A DNA stretch of 15,746 nucleotides from Parastagonospora avenae f. sp. tritici 18332-5 (Eukaryota; Ascomycota; Dothideomycetes; Pleosporales; Phaeosphaeriaceae). Below the pieces are notes generated by a model. That model had not been told where the DNA came from and did no database searches. It saw only the letters and a program-made list of their open reading frames with translations. Of the stretch, positions 7,985-15,746 are shown one piece after another; positions within the stretch are counted from its first letter, which is position 1; every line of letters begins with the position of its first letter. The DNA is taken from contig JAFJTR010000190.1 in NCBI GenBank assembly GCA_022559985.1, forward strand, positions 1 to 15,746, in the 5' to 3' direction. A program made the position numbers and the translations under genes.

Positions 7985-8440
7985 AAAAACAACTCCAAAA
8001 ACGACCTGTACGAGGCTGCAATGGCAGTAGATCTCCATGTCCTCATCAACGCCAGGACTAAGAGGCAGCGTCGAGTCGGGCAGCTTAAGGAGTACTGCGA
8101 CACCCTAGTAACTGACCTTACAACAGCCAGTGAGCGTGAGGCTGAGCTACTTGAAGAGCCCTTCGAATGGTGGTTGCAGGTGGGCAAAAATGCATATTCC
8201 AGTATCTTCAAAATCGCTGTCGATTTCCTATCCATCCCATCTACGAGCTGCGATTGTGAGCGTTGCTTCTCATCAGCCCGACGTACAGTCACGTGCGATC
8301 GCAATTCACTATCGGGCGACACTATAGAGGCCCTACAACTGCAGAAGAACTGGGTGCAGCGCCAGGTTGTGAGCAGCCCACTCACAGAGCTCTTGAAACA
8401 CGTGCAAAACGTCGATAAAAAGCGCTCATCTCAAGTGCTC
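7985..8440 (+). pseudogene. hAT transposase C-terminal fragment inside Copia
   Basis: This stretch holds the C-terminal dimerisation region of a hAT transposase, not Copia sequence: EEPFEWWLQVGKNAYSSIF, then FLSIPSTSCDCERCFSSAR and LSGDTIEALQLQKNW. It is open in one frame from the preceding Copia linker to a TGA at 8531-8533. Both edges are approximate. The left edge is somewhere in 7960-8060, and sequence after about 8440 (EAPYDETTWSWQYYG) looks like the Copia linker again. No target duplication or inverted repeat was found at the edges. It is a different family from the hAT at 9885-11637 (CDCERCFSSAR against CECERLFSELG). Confidence 0.75.
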
Positions 8441-8539
8441 TATTCGAGCTCCTGCACGCCCACTAGCTCCTTCAGCCAATACGAGGCCCCCTACGACGAG
8501 ACCACATGGTCTTGGCAGTACTACGGATTATGATCGTAG

Positions 8540-9885
8540 CTATAGACCTGAGCGTCACCACCGTAGCGAATTCACTCTGAGCGTGGCCGTAGCGTAGGCT
8601 GAGCGAGTCTATCGTAGTCGTACTACGGCCCGTTGGCCGCCCTGGACGACAACGAGCCGCCGCCTACTCCGCCACCGCCTACTATCGAGTCAACACGTGG
8701 CAATGACGTAGCACCTCGTCGTCGTGAGATTAACGCTGAACTCGACGAAGCCAACATCATCAGCGGCCCGCGTCTCCGAGGCGGAGCGCGTGCTCACTTC
8801 ACATCAGTCATCTTTGATCGCTGCTTCGCTATGGCTCTCATCAACCCCACCGTTGGATCAAAACTCTCAGATCTACCACCGGAACCTCGTTGCTGGTGTG
8901 ATTTCGTACGGCACGCTCGCCGCGACGACTTGCAGCTCGCGATGGATGATGAGTACGACGCTCTCATCTCAAACGGTACATGGCGCCCCGCTACTGCGGA
9001 GGAGATCGCCAAGTATCAAATCATCCCAGGTTAATGGGTATGGGTGTACAAAGGCGACGCTCAAGGTCTCCACGTTAAGGACAAGACTCGGATGGTGGCC
9101 TACGGCAATAGGCAAGATCAGTCACTGTGGTACCAGGAAGTGTACTCATACGTCGTCCGCACCACCACCTTACGCATCCTACTCGCTTTGGTCGCGATCT
9201 TCAACCTTGAGTGCGAGCAGATCGACATGATCACCGCCTACCTAAACGCTCACCTTCCCCAGGACGACATCATCTTGCTCCAATTGCCACCTGGCTGCAA
9301 GGGCAAGGGCAACGTCGTCCACCTCCTGCGAGGCATGTGTGGACTCCGCCAATCGGCGCTCCTATGGTACAACGACCTCAAGGACTCGCTTGAGAAGCTT
9401 GGCTTCAAACCAATCGAGGCCGACCCGTGCGTGTTTGTACACCACACCACCAAACCGATCATCGTCGTGTACGTTGACGATCTCATTCTTATCACCAAGG
9501 ACACTTCGTCCATGAAGGAGCTCAAGGAGTAGCTCCTCCGCCGCTACAAGGCGCGCGATCTCGGCCCTATCGGATTCTATCTTGGGATCCGTATCCTCCG
9601 CGGTCAGCCTAACCGCTCTATCTCCATCACGATGGACAGCTACGTGGACCGCATCGTGGATGAGTACAACCTCGCCGACGCCCCGAAACCCCCCACTCCA
9701 CTGCCCAAGACAGCCCTCAAGCTCACGAAGCGCGAGGGCACTGCTGACACAGACCTCATCGCCCAGTATCAATCGCTGGTCGCGAAGCTACTGTATCCCA
9801 CCTCTATCCTCCGCTGCGATCTCGCTTGGCATGTTGACTTCATGGCGCGCTTTGCAAACAATACTATGGAGGAGCAGCTCTTCAG
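8540..9885 (+). pseudogene. Copia reverse transcriptase (RVT_2), broken
   Basis: A low-complexity Pro-rich linker (8633-8720) leads into the RT: WRPATAEEIAKYQIIPG, a TAA at 9032-9034, then WVWVYKGDAQG. The first metal-binding Asp lies in EQIDMITAYLNA (codon 9224-9226), and the catalytic YVDD is intact at 9470-9481. A TAG at 9530-9532 splits the palm from the following RRYKARDLGPIGFYLGIRI. The stretch NPTVGSKLSDLP near 8845 resembles the usual start of the RT region. The frame is otherwise constant from 8633 to 9885, where hAT sequence replaces the remainder of the domain. Confidence 0.88.
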
Positions 9886-11637
9886 GGTAGTGAGTACGGA
9901 GGCAGAGGGCGCGTTGTGGCGATCCCCGCGCAGTGTTGCAACCTACGCGATGCGGCTGTTCCACGCTATACGGCCGCAGATTGTCGACGCTTTGTCTAGC
10001 ACTGCTAGCAAAATACAAGTAAGCTTTGACGGCTGGACGACAAAGGGAGGGACGCGGGGCTTTCTTGGGATTGTTGCTCACTTTGCCACAGCGTCAGGTG
10101 AGATCCACGACCTTCCTATCGCTCTGCCGCAGCTCAACGGTGCCCACACCGGTGAGTCGATCGCTACAGCTGTTGTTGCAACACTGCGGTCATACGGGAT
10201 CACGTCAGATACGCTGGGTTACTTCGTACTCGATAATGCTAGCAACAACGACACTACGATTGCGCCTGTAGCGCGCGGGTTTGGAGACTTCAACCCGACA
10301 CAACGACACCTCCGCTGCGGTCCTCACACTATTAACCTCATTGGGCAGGCTCTGCTGTTTGGCCACTACAAGGACGCGTACGACAACGCCGCCGAACACA
10401 TCGACGACAAGGAGGCGTTTATAGCAGCATGGCGTAAGCATGGCGCTCTCGGTACGCTCCTCTCTGTAATCGCATACATCAAAACACCACAGCAACACGC
10501 ATTATTCACTGCGTGCCTGAAGGCCTCTAACAACGACCTCCCCGCCGCTGCGCGCGTCAAGATACTGCTACCGATCAAGCCAGTTGTTACGCGCTGGAAC
10601 TCATACTACAGCGCCCTTGAGCGGGCAACCTATCTCAAGGGCGGCTTTGATCTCTATATTGAGAAACACGTAAGCCGCGTCGCCTACGAGGAGCGGCGTG
10701 GATGAGGTCGGGCGGGCTCCAGGCAGCAGATTGGGCGGTCGTTACTGAGTACCAATGATGCCTTGAACCACTCAAAATCACTATAAAACGGTTAGAGGGG
10801 CGTGGTAAACATCATAGCAGTAACTTCGGAGCTATCTACGAGGTCTTGCCCGTGTTCGAGTATCTACTCGATCAGCTTGAAAAGCTAGCCGAGCCATACG
10901 CTGACGTAGTGTTTGACGCACATAAGGAGGCGCCTGAAGATCACCTTCATATCAACCTCCGCAACGCTTGGGTAAAGGCCGAGGAGTAGTACCGCAAGCT
11001 CGACGACTCACCAGTATATTATCCCGCCACCTGTCTCCACCCGTACTATAAATACTACTGCGAGAACTCGTGGGAGCATAAAGATAGGTGGCTACGCACT
11101 GCAAACGCTAGATTTCAAGAGTTGTGGCGGTCATATAAGATGGCGCCGCCGAGTCCTCCACCACAACCAGCTCGTACAAGCGCGATCGACGACATGATCG
11201 AAGCCCTCAACACGCGTCGTAACTGTGCGACGAGAGATGGCGGCGACGAGTACGATCGCTGGCGAGAGGAGGAGCCGAGCTGGAGTACTGCAACGTATCA
11301 GAACGATGGCAACGCTGTCTGATATTGGATGACGATGGCGCCAAAATAACCCCAATTAAGCCGTTTTGCAATTGATATACTGACTATCCCAGCATCAAGC
11401 TGCGAGTGTGAGCGACTGTTCAGCGAGCTCGGCGATCTATTAGAGCCAAAACGTCGCGCTATTAGCGGTGAGCTGCTCGCTGCCATACAGCTTATACGCT
11501 CCTGGACCCAGGCCGGATACACCTACAACGCCAAGCGTGGCGACAACAACAGCGGCGACGGCGCTATTAGCGACGATGAGCTCGCTCGCAAATACAATAT
11601 TCAAAACTGGGTGGAGGAGAATCAGGACGACGCATAA
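9885..11637 (+). pseudogene. hAT transposase lacking its N-terminus
   Basis: This is the RNase H-like core and C-terminus of a fungal hAT transposase, a DNA cut-and-paste enzyme. Conserved points in order are KIQVSFDGWTTKG (about 10010), GIVAHF, YFVLDNASNND (about 10220), the LRCGPHTINLI block (about 10310) and TRWNSYYSALERA. The frame shifts near 10703, continuing as RSGGLQAADWAVVTEY, then RLEGRG and YEVLPVFEYLLDQL. Stops lie in that frame at about 10753, 10987, 11320-11322 and 11347. The dimerisation domain is ASSCECERLFSELGDLLEP, ending with QDDA and TAA at 11635-11637. The BED zinc finger and N-terminal part are missing, and the first residues are fused in frame to Copia RT. Confidence 0.88.
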
Positions 11638-11755
11638 GGCGTTCGGCAGCCGCTCACAACACTAAAACTAAGCGCCAAAACTTTTATACAACACCAAAAA
11701 TTTGCAAATCAATAAAAATATGGCCTACAAACACCAATCAAACAATCAAATACTG
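11638..11755 (+). mobile_element. AT-rich 3' end of the hAT element
   Basis: Non-coding sequence after the hAT stop holds repeated ACACCAA motifs and ends CAATCAAATACTG (11743-11755). Read on the other strand it begins CAGTATTTGATTG, a plausible hAT terminus. The eight bases after it (TGTGGATG) would be the target duplication. The left end is absent, so this cannot be confirmed. Confidence 0.4.
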
Positions 11756-11779
11756 TGTGGATGCCAAGCCTTCACTAAA

Positions 11780-11809
11780 CAATCAAATACAGCAGGCTGT
11801 ATTTGATTG
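11780..11809. repeat. Perfect 13-base inverted repeat, 4-base loop
   Basis: CAATCAAATACAG (11780-11792), loop CAGG, then CTGTATTTGATTG (11797-11809). The left arm repeats the hAT end motif at 11743-11755 with one difference, and the right arm begins the motif shared with 2222-2257. It could be two hAT-type ends joined head to head, or a simple stem-loop. Confidence 0.8.
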
Positions 11810-12865
11810 ATTTATTTGTTGCGGAGTCTGCTGGAGACCTCCATGACGTCTTTAACCTTAAGCTCAATATCTTTCATGACCTTTGCACCAAAGCTGGGGT
11901 TACTATAGACCAGTACCCCGCTGCCTTCGGCACTATGCTGCGAGGCAAAGCGCAAACGTACTACTACCAGCACCTTGCTGGCAGAGGACTCACGTTTGTC
12001 GAGCTTTGCGAGCGGATCCGGGCATACTTCCATACTGCTGAGAACCACCAACACTTCCTGACCGAGTGGAGGGCGATCATGCTCCGAGACATCATCACCA
12101 CCAATCCAGACAAGACTCTCCCCCAGTGCCTTGAGATCACCATCGAGCACCTCCAGCGCACATATCTTGGCCTCACCCAGAACTCCGGGACTACAAACGA
12201 GATGAACCTGGCAGGACAACTAGTGTCTGCATCTCAGGGAGTCGCAGCATACTCACAAGTCCTTGTGAGACCAGCAACAACCTTTGATGCGGTGGCTCGG
12301 AGTTTCGGAGCGTTGTCGGTATCTGGTCTCGATGCCATCCTAATCAGGAATACGTCACTCACTCCTCGCCGTCACTAGCCAGCAACAGCGCCTTCTACAC
12401 GAATTGACGATACAATTAGGCCCCTCCTGCATCTAACGACTACTGTCAAGCGTAGAGGTTGGGGAGAATCATGATGTATTAGGCTATGGGAGAGAGAGCC
12501 TCTATACGCAAAAGAGAGAGGGTGAAGGAGCTAGGCCGAAACAGGTCTAGGTGAAAACGGAACCTGGGTCATCACTCATGCGCCAAGAGATAAGCCCTAT
12601 GGCCGACAACTACGACCGTCGCCACCCAGGCACACGATCTGATCGATTTAATAATCACCGTCCCACTCACACCCAGAACACTTAGAAGAAGTGCTTTATC
12701 TGCAAGAAGCCAGGATGCTGGTGAACACGTCATGCTCGAGATGAGCGAAATGATGCTCGTCAACGCTGGCGTCAGTACGCACAAGCCAACACTGTCGACA
12801 ACGACTTCGACATGTTCCGTGCAGGATTCGAAGGCATAGATCTCAATGGCAGTGAAGGCCCGCGA
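11810..12865 (+). pseudogene. Copia gag of a second family, split by a solo LTR
   Basis: The N-terminal part reads GDLHDVFNLKLNIFHDLC, then AFGTMLRGKAQTYYYQHLAG, FVELCERIRAYF and LTEWRAIMLRDII. This is the gag helical region of Copia elements whose RNase H resembles 2258-2936. The frame shifts between about 12250 and 12330. TGA and TAG stops lie near 12406 and 12418, before the LTR. After the LTR (from 12609) the frame resumes with a Cys-His knuckle, KKCFICKKPGCW, at about 12690-12723. A TAG lies just before the knuckle and a TGA just after, and the tail is acidic (NDFDMFRAGFEG). Removing the LTR and one target duplication keeps frame. The sequence joins a Fot1-like fragment at about 12866. 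It could be partner to the family A LTRs, but that is not shown. Confidence 0.75.
12444..12608 (-). repeat. Solo LTR, family B copy 2, in the second gag
   Basis: It is the 165-base reverse complement of the LTR at 5301-5465, with a modest number of substitutions. It is flanked by perfect 5-base duplications ACTAC (12439-12443 and 12609-12613). Because its duplication is intact, it has not exchanged flanks with the copy at 5301. Confidence 0.93.
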
Positions 12866-13440
12866 TAGAGGCGCAATCTACGCTGATTCGAAGTCGCATA
12901 CAAAACTATTGCGGGTCTCTAGCAAGTTCATAAGATGAGCAGATTAAGCAGCTAAGTAAAGGCGCTCAGCAGATAGCTTATAATATAGTGTTAGTGCAGG
13001 AGGAAATAGGCCGCCTTCGAAACGCTGTCAATACGCTTACAAAGCGCAAGACTTGTAAGAGGCAGTACATACACGCAGAGGAGACTCTAACAGTTGGTGA
13101 GGTATCCGACTCAATTACTGGAAAGGAGGGTAGTAGTCGTGAGGACGGTAAGATGTGATGGAACTCAAGTTCGAGCCCACGCTCTCACCCTAAAATGGGA
13201 CTAGCGCCGGGAGCTAGTGACTAGCTCCTTGCCGGCCCAAACAACAAACTTTGAGAATCGATTAGAGATAGCTCTTCACGCAGTATCTCAACTTTAGAGG
13301 CAATCTATTACTTGATTCTCAACTCTTCTGTGTACGTGCCTTCACAAAGACGCCTGCGAAGAGGGTGCGAGCAGAGAGGCGCTGCGGCCATTGCAGCGAG
13401 ATTAGGCATAACTCCCGCACTGTCACGAGAGGCAACGAGC
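12866..13440 (+). pseudogene. C-terminus of a third Fot1-like transposase, split by a solo LTR
   Basis: The sequence begins EAQSTLIRSRIQ, matching EAQSTLIRDRVQ in the C-terminal region of the transposase at 339-2137, so the two are related. It continues ASS, a TAA stop, DEQIKQLSKGAQQ, then EEIGRLRNAVNTLTKRK and EETLTVGEVSDSI. The solo LTR at 13154-13346 interrupts it. Beyond that, KTPAKRVRAERRCGHCSEI leads into a zinc knuckle whose last Cys is Val (HNSRTV). Only the C-terminal 130 or so residues survive, and the DNA-binding and catalytic domains are absent. The 3' boundary is approximate. Confidence 0.75.
13154..13346. repeat. Solo LTR, family C
   Basis: It is a 193-base block starting TGTGATGGAACTC and ending GTGCCTTCACA, with terminal TGTGA/TCACA. 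It is flanked by AAGA on both sides (13150-13153 and 13347-13350). Removing it and one AAGA restores the Fot1-like frame through the Lys-Thr-Pro junction. No other copy is in the window, apart from a shared GGGACTAGCGCCGG string near 14130 in reverse orientation. Confidence 0.82.
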
Positions 13441-13727
13441 AGGAACGTCAGAGCTTGCGGGGAAGCTTGATTGGTATACTACGTACAGGTCTCAGGTGTA
13501 ATACAAGACGTTGTGTGCAGAACAGAGCAAGGTACGGAGGCAGAAAGGAATATAAACAGGGGATGGCTCGAGCGCGGACGCTAAGCCTACGCGGAGATAG
13601 TCAGGAGGCGCACCGGCGGTTCTGCGGTTGCCAGCGATCGGAGCCTTTTGCAGAGCAGGACTGTGGAGTGCTGCAGAGTATAGTAGCCACCTATGTAGTG
13701 TGGTACCGTCGAGTATAGTAGTCTGGG
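13441..13727 (+). other. Unassigned sequence
   Basis: It may be the 3' part of the Fot1-like element at 12866-13440. A frame stays open to 13718, but its Arg-rich, low-complexity translation matches nothing I recognise. Confidence 0.4.
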
Positions 13728-13752
13728 GTGTCAGGGTACGTTACCGTGACAC
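13728..13752. repeat. 25-base imperfect palindrome
   Basis: GTGTCA (13728-13733) and TGACAC (13747-13752) frame an inner GGTA...TTACC pair. It could be a transposon terminus, perhaps of the Fot1-like fragment upstream, but no partner copy is visible. Confidence 0.5.
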
Positions 13753-14060
13753 GCACTTGCAAGGTAGAAATATTAGATACAGATAATAGCGACACTTCTA
13801 ATTAATATTATCCTATTGCGTATAGTATAGTAGTTTGTTGTGGTGTTATGCTGCGTTGCGGCGCGCACGCTGCGCTGGGAAGAGTGCTCCGCTCGCTTGT
13901 GAAGCACATTATAAGAGATCTATTAGTAGGTAAGAACTTAGTTAATTAGTATAACAGAATACTAAACTGGTGTAAGGGATATAATAGAGGTCTGTGTACT
14001 AAGTGAAGCATCTCTGCTTAACTTACTACCTACGCTCTAGTATGCCTTACTCTTTCTAGC
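13753..14060. other. AT-rich spacer, no gene seen
   Basis: Both strands are rich in stops and short TA-rich runs, apart from a GC-rich island at about 13855-13900. Nothing recognisable. Confidence 0.5.
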
Positions 14061-14259
14061 TGTTACGGATCCTGGCCCGCACCCAGAAATCCACCCATCA
14101 CGTGCTGCATACGCTAGCAACCGGCGCTAGTCCCTATTGGGCCTAACATCTTGCTACTTTACATATCCCCCACATGCTCTCTCGTAGTACTAGCTCTCTA
14201 ATTTAGTATTCTGTCATACCAATCAACTCGAGTTACTCAACTCCAATAGGTCCCTCACA
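14061..14259 (+). repeat. Candidate LTR, family D
   Basis: The head TGTTACGGATCCTGGCCCGC resembles the head of the block at 14564 (TGTCAGGACGCAGGTCCGC). The end is tentatively CCCTCACA at 14259. Flanks do not give a target duplication (CTAGC and TATAG). GGCGCTAGTCCC at 14123-14134 is an inverted match to part of LTR family C. The right boundary is uncertain. Confidence 0.4.
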
Positions 14260-14330
14260 TATAGGTAGACTAGCGACACTAGGCGGATTACCGACAACAA
14301 AGTCATTAATACCACTTAACGTACAACAAC

Positions 14331-14563
14331 TTTAAGAGATTCCGCGAATATACGCTAGCATACTCACAACGTCTAAAGGGACTGAGCGTCTCTCTAATTA
14401 TACTCGTAGGCGACGCAGACTCCTATAAGGCAGTTTCCCTAAATGAGTTTAGTGATAGGAAACTCGATTCTTAGAAAATTAATATCTCTACAAAGATATA
14501 GAACTGTGAGAAGAAGTATACAGAGAAGCTGTACGATCTTCTAGACTGTTGGTTGCTCTTAGT
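14331..14563 (+). pseudogene. Possible gag remnant
   Basis: One frame reads FKRFREYTLAYSQRLKGL, then IILVGDADSYKAVSLNEF, a stop, KINISTKI, a stop, and EKKYTEKLYDLLDCW. The spacing resembles the N-terminal gag region of Copia elements (FxxW...LKGL...IILG). The expected Trp is absent, so the match is weak. The LTR at 14564 cuts it off. Only two stops in about 77 codons suggests former coding. Confidence 0.35.
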
Positions 14564-14898
14564 TGTCAGGACGCAGGTCCGCACCCGCTACGACATGCAG
14601 CCAAAAAGGAACGTATAATCGATGAACATCGATTATGTGTGCGGAACAGTATATATAGTACAGGCCGCAGCCGTCGCTCGAGGCTTTTGCCTCACGTGCG
14701 TGCGTACGCCTTACATTAGTTTCGAGCCACCGTACATACGTGGCGAGTACGTGACCACGTGTGTGACCCGGGCCGTGGGGTGGGATTCAGTTCATACGCG
14801 AGCTGCAGCCCACCTCCTCAGAATCAATCAAAAATCATCTACCTCAACTCGTTGCAACGACCGTTACTTGATTCAACCTCGTCTTTGCCGTATCAACA
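14564..14898 (+). repeat. Candidate LTR, family E (Gypsy-like)
   Basis: A 335-base block from TGTCAGGACGCAGG to CGTATCAACA shows LTR-like bounds, a TATATATAG box at about 14651, CACGTG boxes, and a late TTACTTGATTCAACC stretch resembling LTR ends. Flanks TTAGT and TAGAC do not match, so it may be truncated or part of a longer element. A 113-codon frame inside it is not a credible protein. Confidence 0.5.
14615..14636. repeat. Perfect 10-base inverted repeat in the LTR
   Basis: ATAATCGATG, two bases, CATCGATTAT. It lies about 30 bases upstream of the TATATA box, so it could be a binding site for a dimeric factor or a structural element. That role is inference. Confidence 0.6.
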
Positions 14899-15243
14899 TA
14901 GACGATAAACTAAAGATCTTTTACAGCATCTGCTATTATGCAGATAGAGTCTGTACAAATTAAAATGGGTCGTGAGATTGATATTGTGTGATTGCTAGAT
15001 TAAAGCTACAATCAGATCAAGAAGCCAGTCTTTGAATTAGTAGCTCAATCAATCAATCAATCTGTGAGATCCAGATTGCCAGATTGATGAGATTGTGCTG
15101 CTGCTGTAGGGGTAGAGGGTGAAGGATAGATAGAGGATGGAGTTTCTCGTGATAGCGCGTCCTACTAAGTCGTGTTACCTAGCGGAGCTCCTCTTACCCC
15201 TTCATCCTCCGCCTATGTCTTTCGTTTTTAACAACGCGTTACA
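14899..15243. other. Spacer upstream of the last hAT gene
   Basis: No gene seen. It holds four TCAA units at 15045-15062 and repeated CAGATTG/AGATTGATG words, possibly subterminal repeats of the hAT element that starts at 15244. No terminal inverted repeat could be fixed. Confidence 0.4.
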
Positions 15244-15746
15244 ATGCCTCCTAGATCTCAAAAGAAGCGCAGCGGCGCACCTATAGTTGCTACTAAAGCT
15301 GCTAAACGACTGCGCCTATCGCAGCAATCGCTGTCACCCCGAGAAGCGCTGGCTAGCCAAGCCACTGAGTCGCCGTCTGAGTCAGCGTGGGAAACGCAAT
15401 TTTTGGAGTCGCAACCTGAAGCTGAGATCGCCGCGCTCACTGAGGGCAGCCACGCTGGCGCCGGATCAATAGCAGATGACGCTAGCGCAGACCGGTCGAC
15501 GTGGGAGACTGACAGAGCCGATCACTTTAATAGGATTAATTAGGAGCAGCTAAAGCAATACATGAAGCCAGTTAAGGCGCCAACAGGTAAGAAGAGTTGG
15601 ATATATCAGCATGGCTACCGTGTTGTTAAGCAGAGCAACCTAAAAAGCAAAACACCAACTTTGGGCCCACCCAGCGCGCTTGCTCCAGCGCCTCCGGCAT
15701 CCCAAAACTACGAGAATCCATCTCAGCTTATTGCAAAACAAACTTT
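15244..15746 (+). pseudogene. hAT transposase N-terminus, continues off the window
   Basis: The start MPPRSQKKRSGAPIV follows CA before ATG. The first 60 residues are basic, then Ser/Glu-rich and disordered in appearance. The stretch FNRIN, a stop, EQLKQYMKPVKAPTGKKSWI and YQHGYRVVKQSN matches the segment just before the BED zinc finger in fungal hAT transposases. There the stop (TAG at 15541-15543) stands for the Trp of INWEQL, a G-to-A change typical of RIP. After RVVKQSN the expected zinc-finger Cys residues do not appear; a Pro/Ala-rich sequence follows instead, so a further lesion or insertion is likely near 15640. Confidence 0.7.

Larger units (their letters stand above)
5301..9885 (+). 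mobile_element. Ty1/copia retrotransposon, broken and truncated
   Basis: The order is 5' LTR, primer-binding site, gag, protease, integrase, RT, which is the Copia arrangement with integrase before RT. A hAT fragment interrupts it between integrase and RT at about 7985-8440. The RT ends at about 9885, where a hAT transposase begins, so RNase H and the 3' LTR are absent from this window. Six nonsense codons lie in one frame between 5667 and 7890, and two more in the RT frame. Confidence 0.85.

Noticed and set aside
5301..12608. Second inversion between the opposed family B LTRs
   Set aside because: The copy at 12444-12608 has its own perfect ACTAC duplications and its host gag is continuous, so the flanks were not exchanged.
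13164..13180. AGTTCGAGCCC, resembling a tRNA/SINE B box
   Set aside because: No A box at the right distance, no cloverleaf; the surrounding block is bounded as an LTR with AAGA duplications.
14622..14963. 113-codon open frame
   Set aside because: It lies mostly inside the candidate LTR 14564-14898, has no recognisable motif, and its start is within a perfect inverted repeat.

Overview
This window reads as a gene-poor, repeat-rich island of a filamentous ascomycete genome. The transposon families (Fot1/pogo-type Tc1-mariner, Ty1/copia with RT and RNase H, fungal hAT, several solo LTRs) point that way, possibly to a Dothideomycete, but the species is not determined. I see no host gene, tRNA, rRNA or CRISPR array. 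Nearly every coding region carries nonsense codons. Many sit where the family has Trp, Arg or Gln (TGG to TAG or TGA, CGA to TGA, CAG to TAG), as repeat-induced point mutation (RIP) or C-to-T decay would produce.

Layout. 1-3076: LTR family A in three copies, one of them a solo LTR inside a complete but dead Fot1-like transposon (235-2218, TA target duplication), plus a Copia RT/RNase H fragment. 3077-5038: a second pogo/Fot1-like transposon (DD35D), almost intact; its missing 3' end lies inverted at 104-194. 5301-9885: a Copia element with 5' LTR (family B), a half-tRNA-iMet type primer-binding site, gag, protease, integrase and RT, interrupted by a hAT fragment at about 7985-8440 and cut off by a second hAT transposase at about 9885. 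9885-11755: that hAT transposase, missing its N-terminus. 11797-12865: a different Copia gag holding a solo family B LTR. 12866-13440: the C-terminus of a third Fot1-like transposase holding a solo LTR of family C. 13441-14060: little recognisable. 14061-14898: two further LTR-like blocks and a possible gag remnant. 15244-15746: N-terminus of a hAT transposase running off the window.

Most informative: the family A LTRs at 1-98 and 2937-3076 have exchanged flanks. The GCTAT target duplication and the pogo 3' end beside the first LTR belong beside the second. The simplest explanation is an inversion of the roughly 2.8 kb between them by recombination of inverted LTRs. Three other solo LTRs have target duplications, and removing each one on paper restores the host transposon's reading frame exactly. 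I find no new defence or metabolic system; the interest lies in nested insertion, recombination and chimeric ORF structure.
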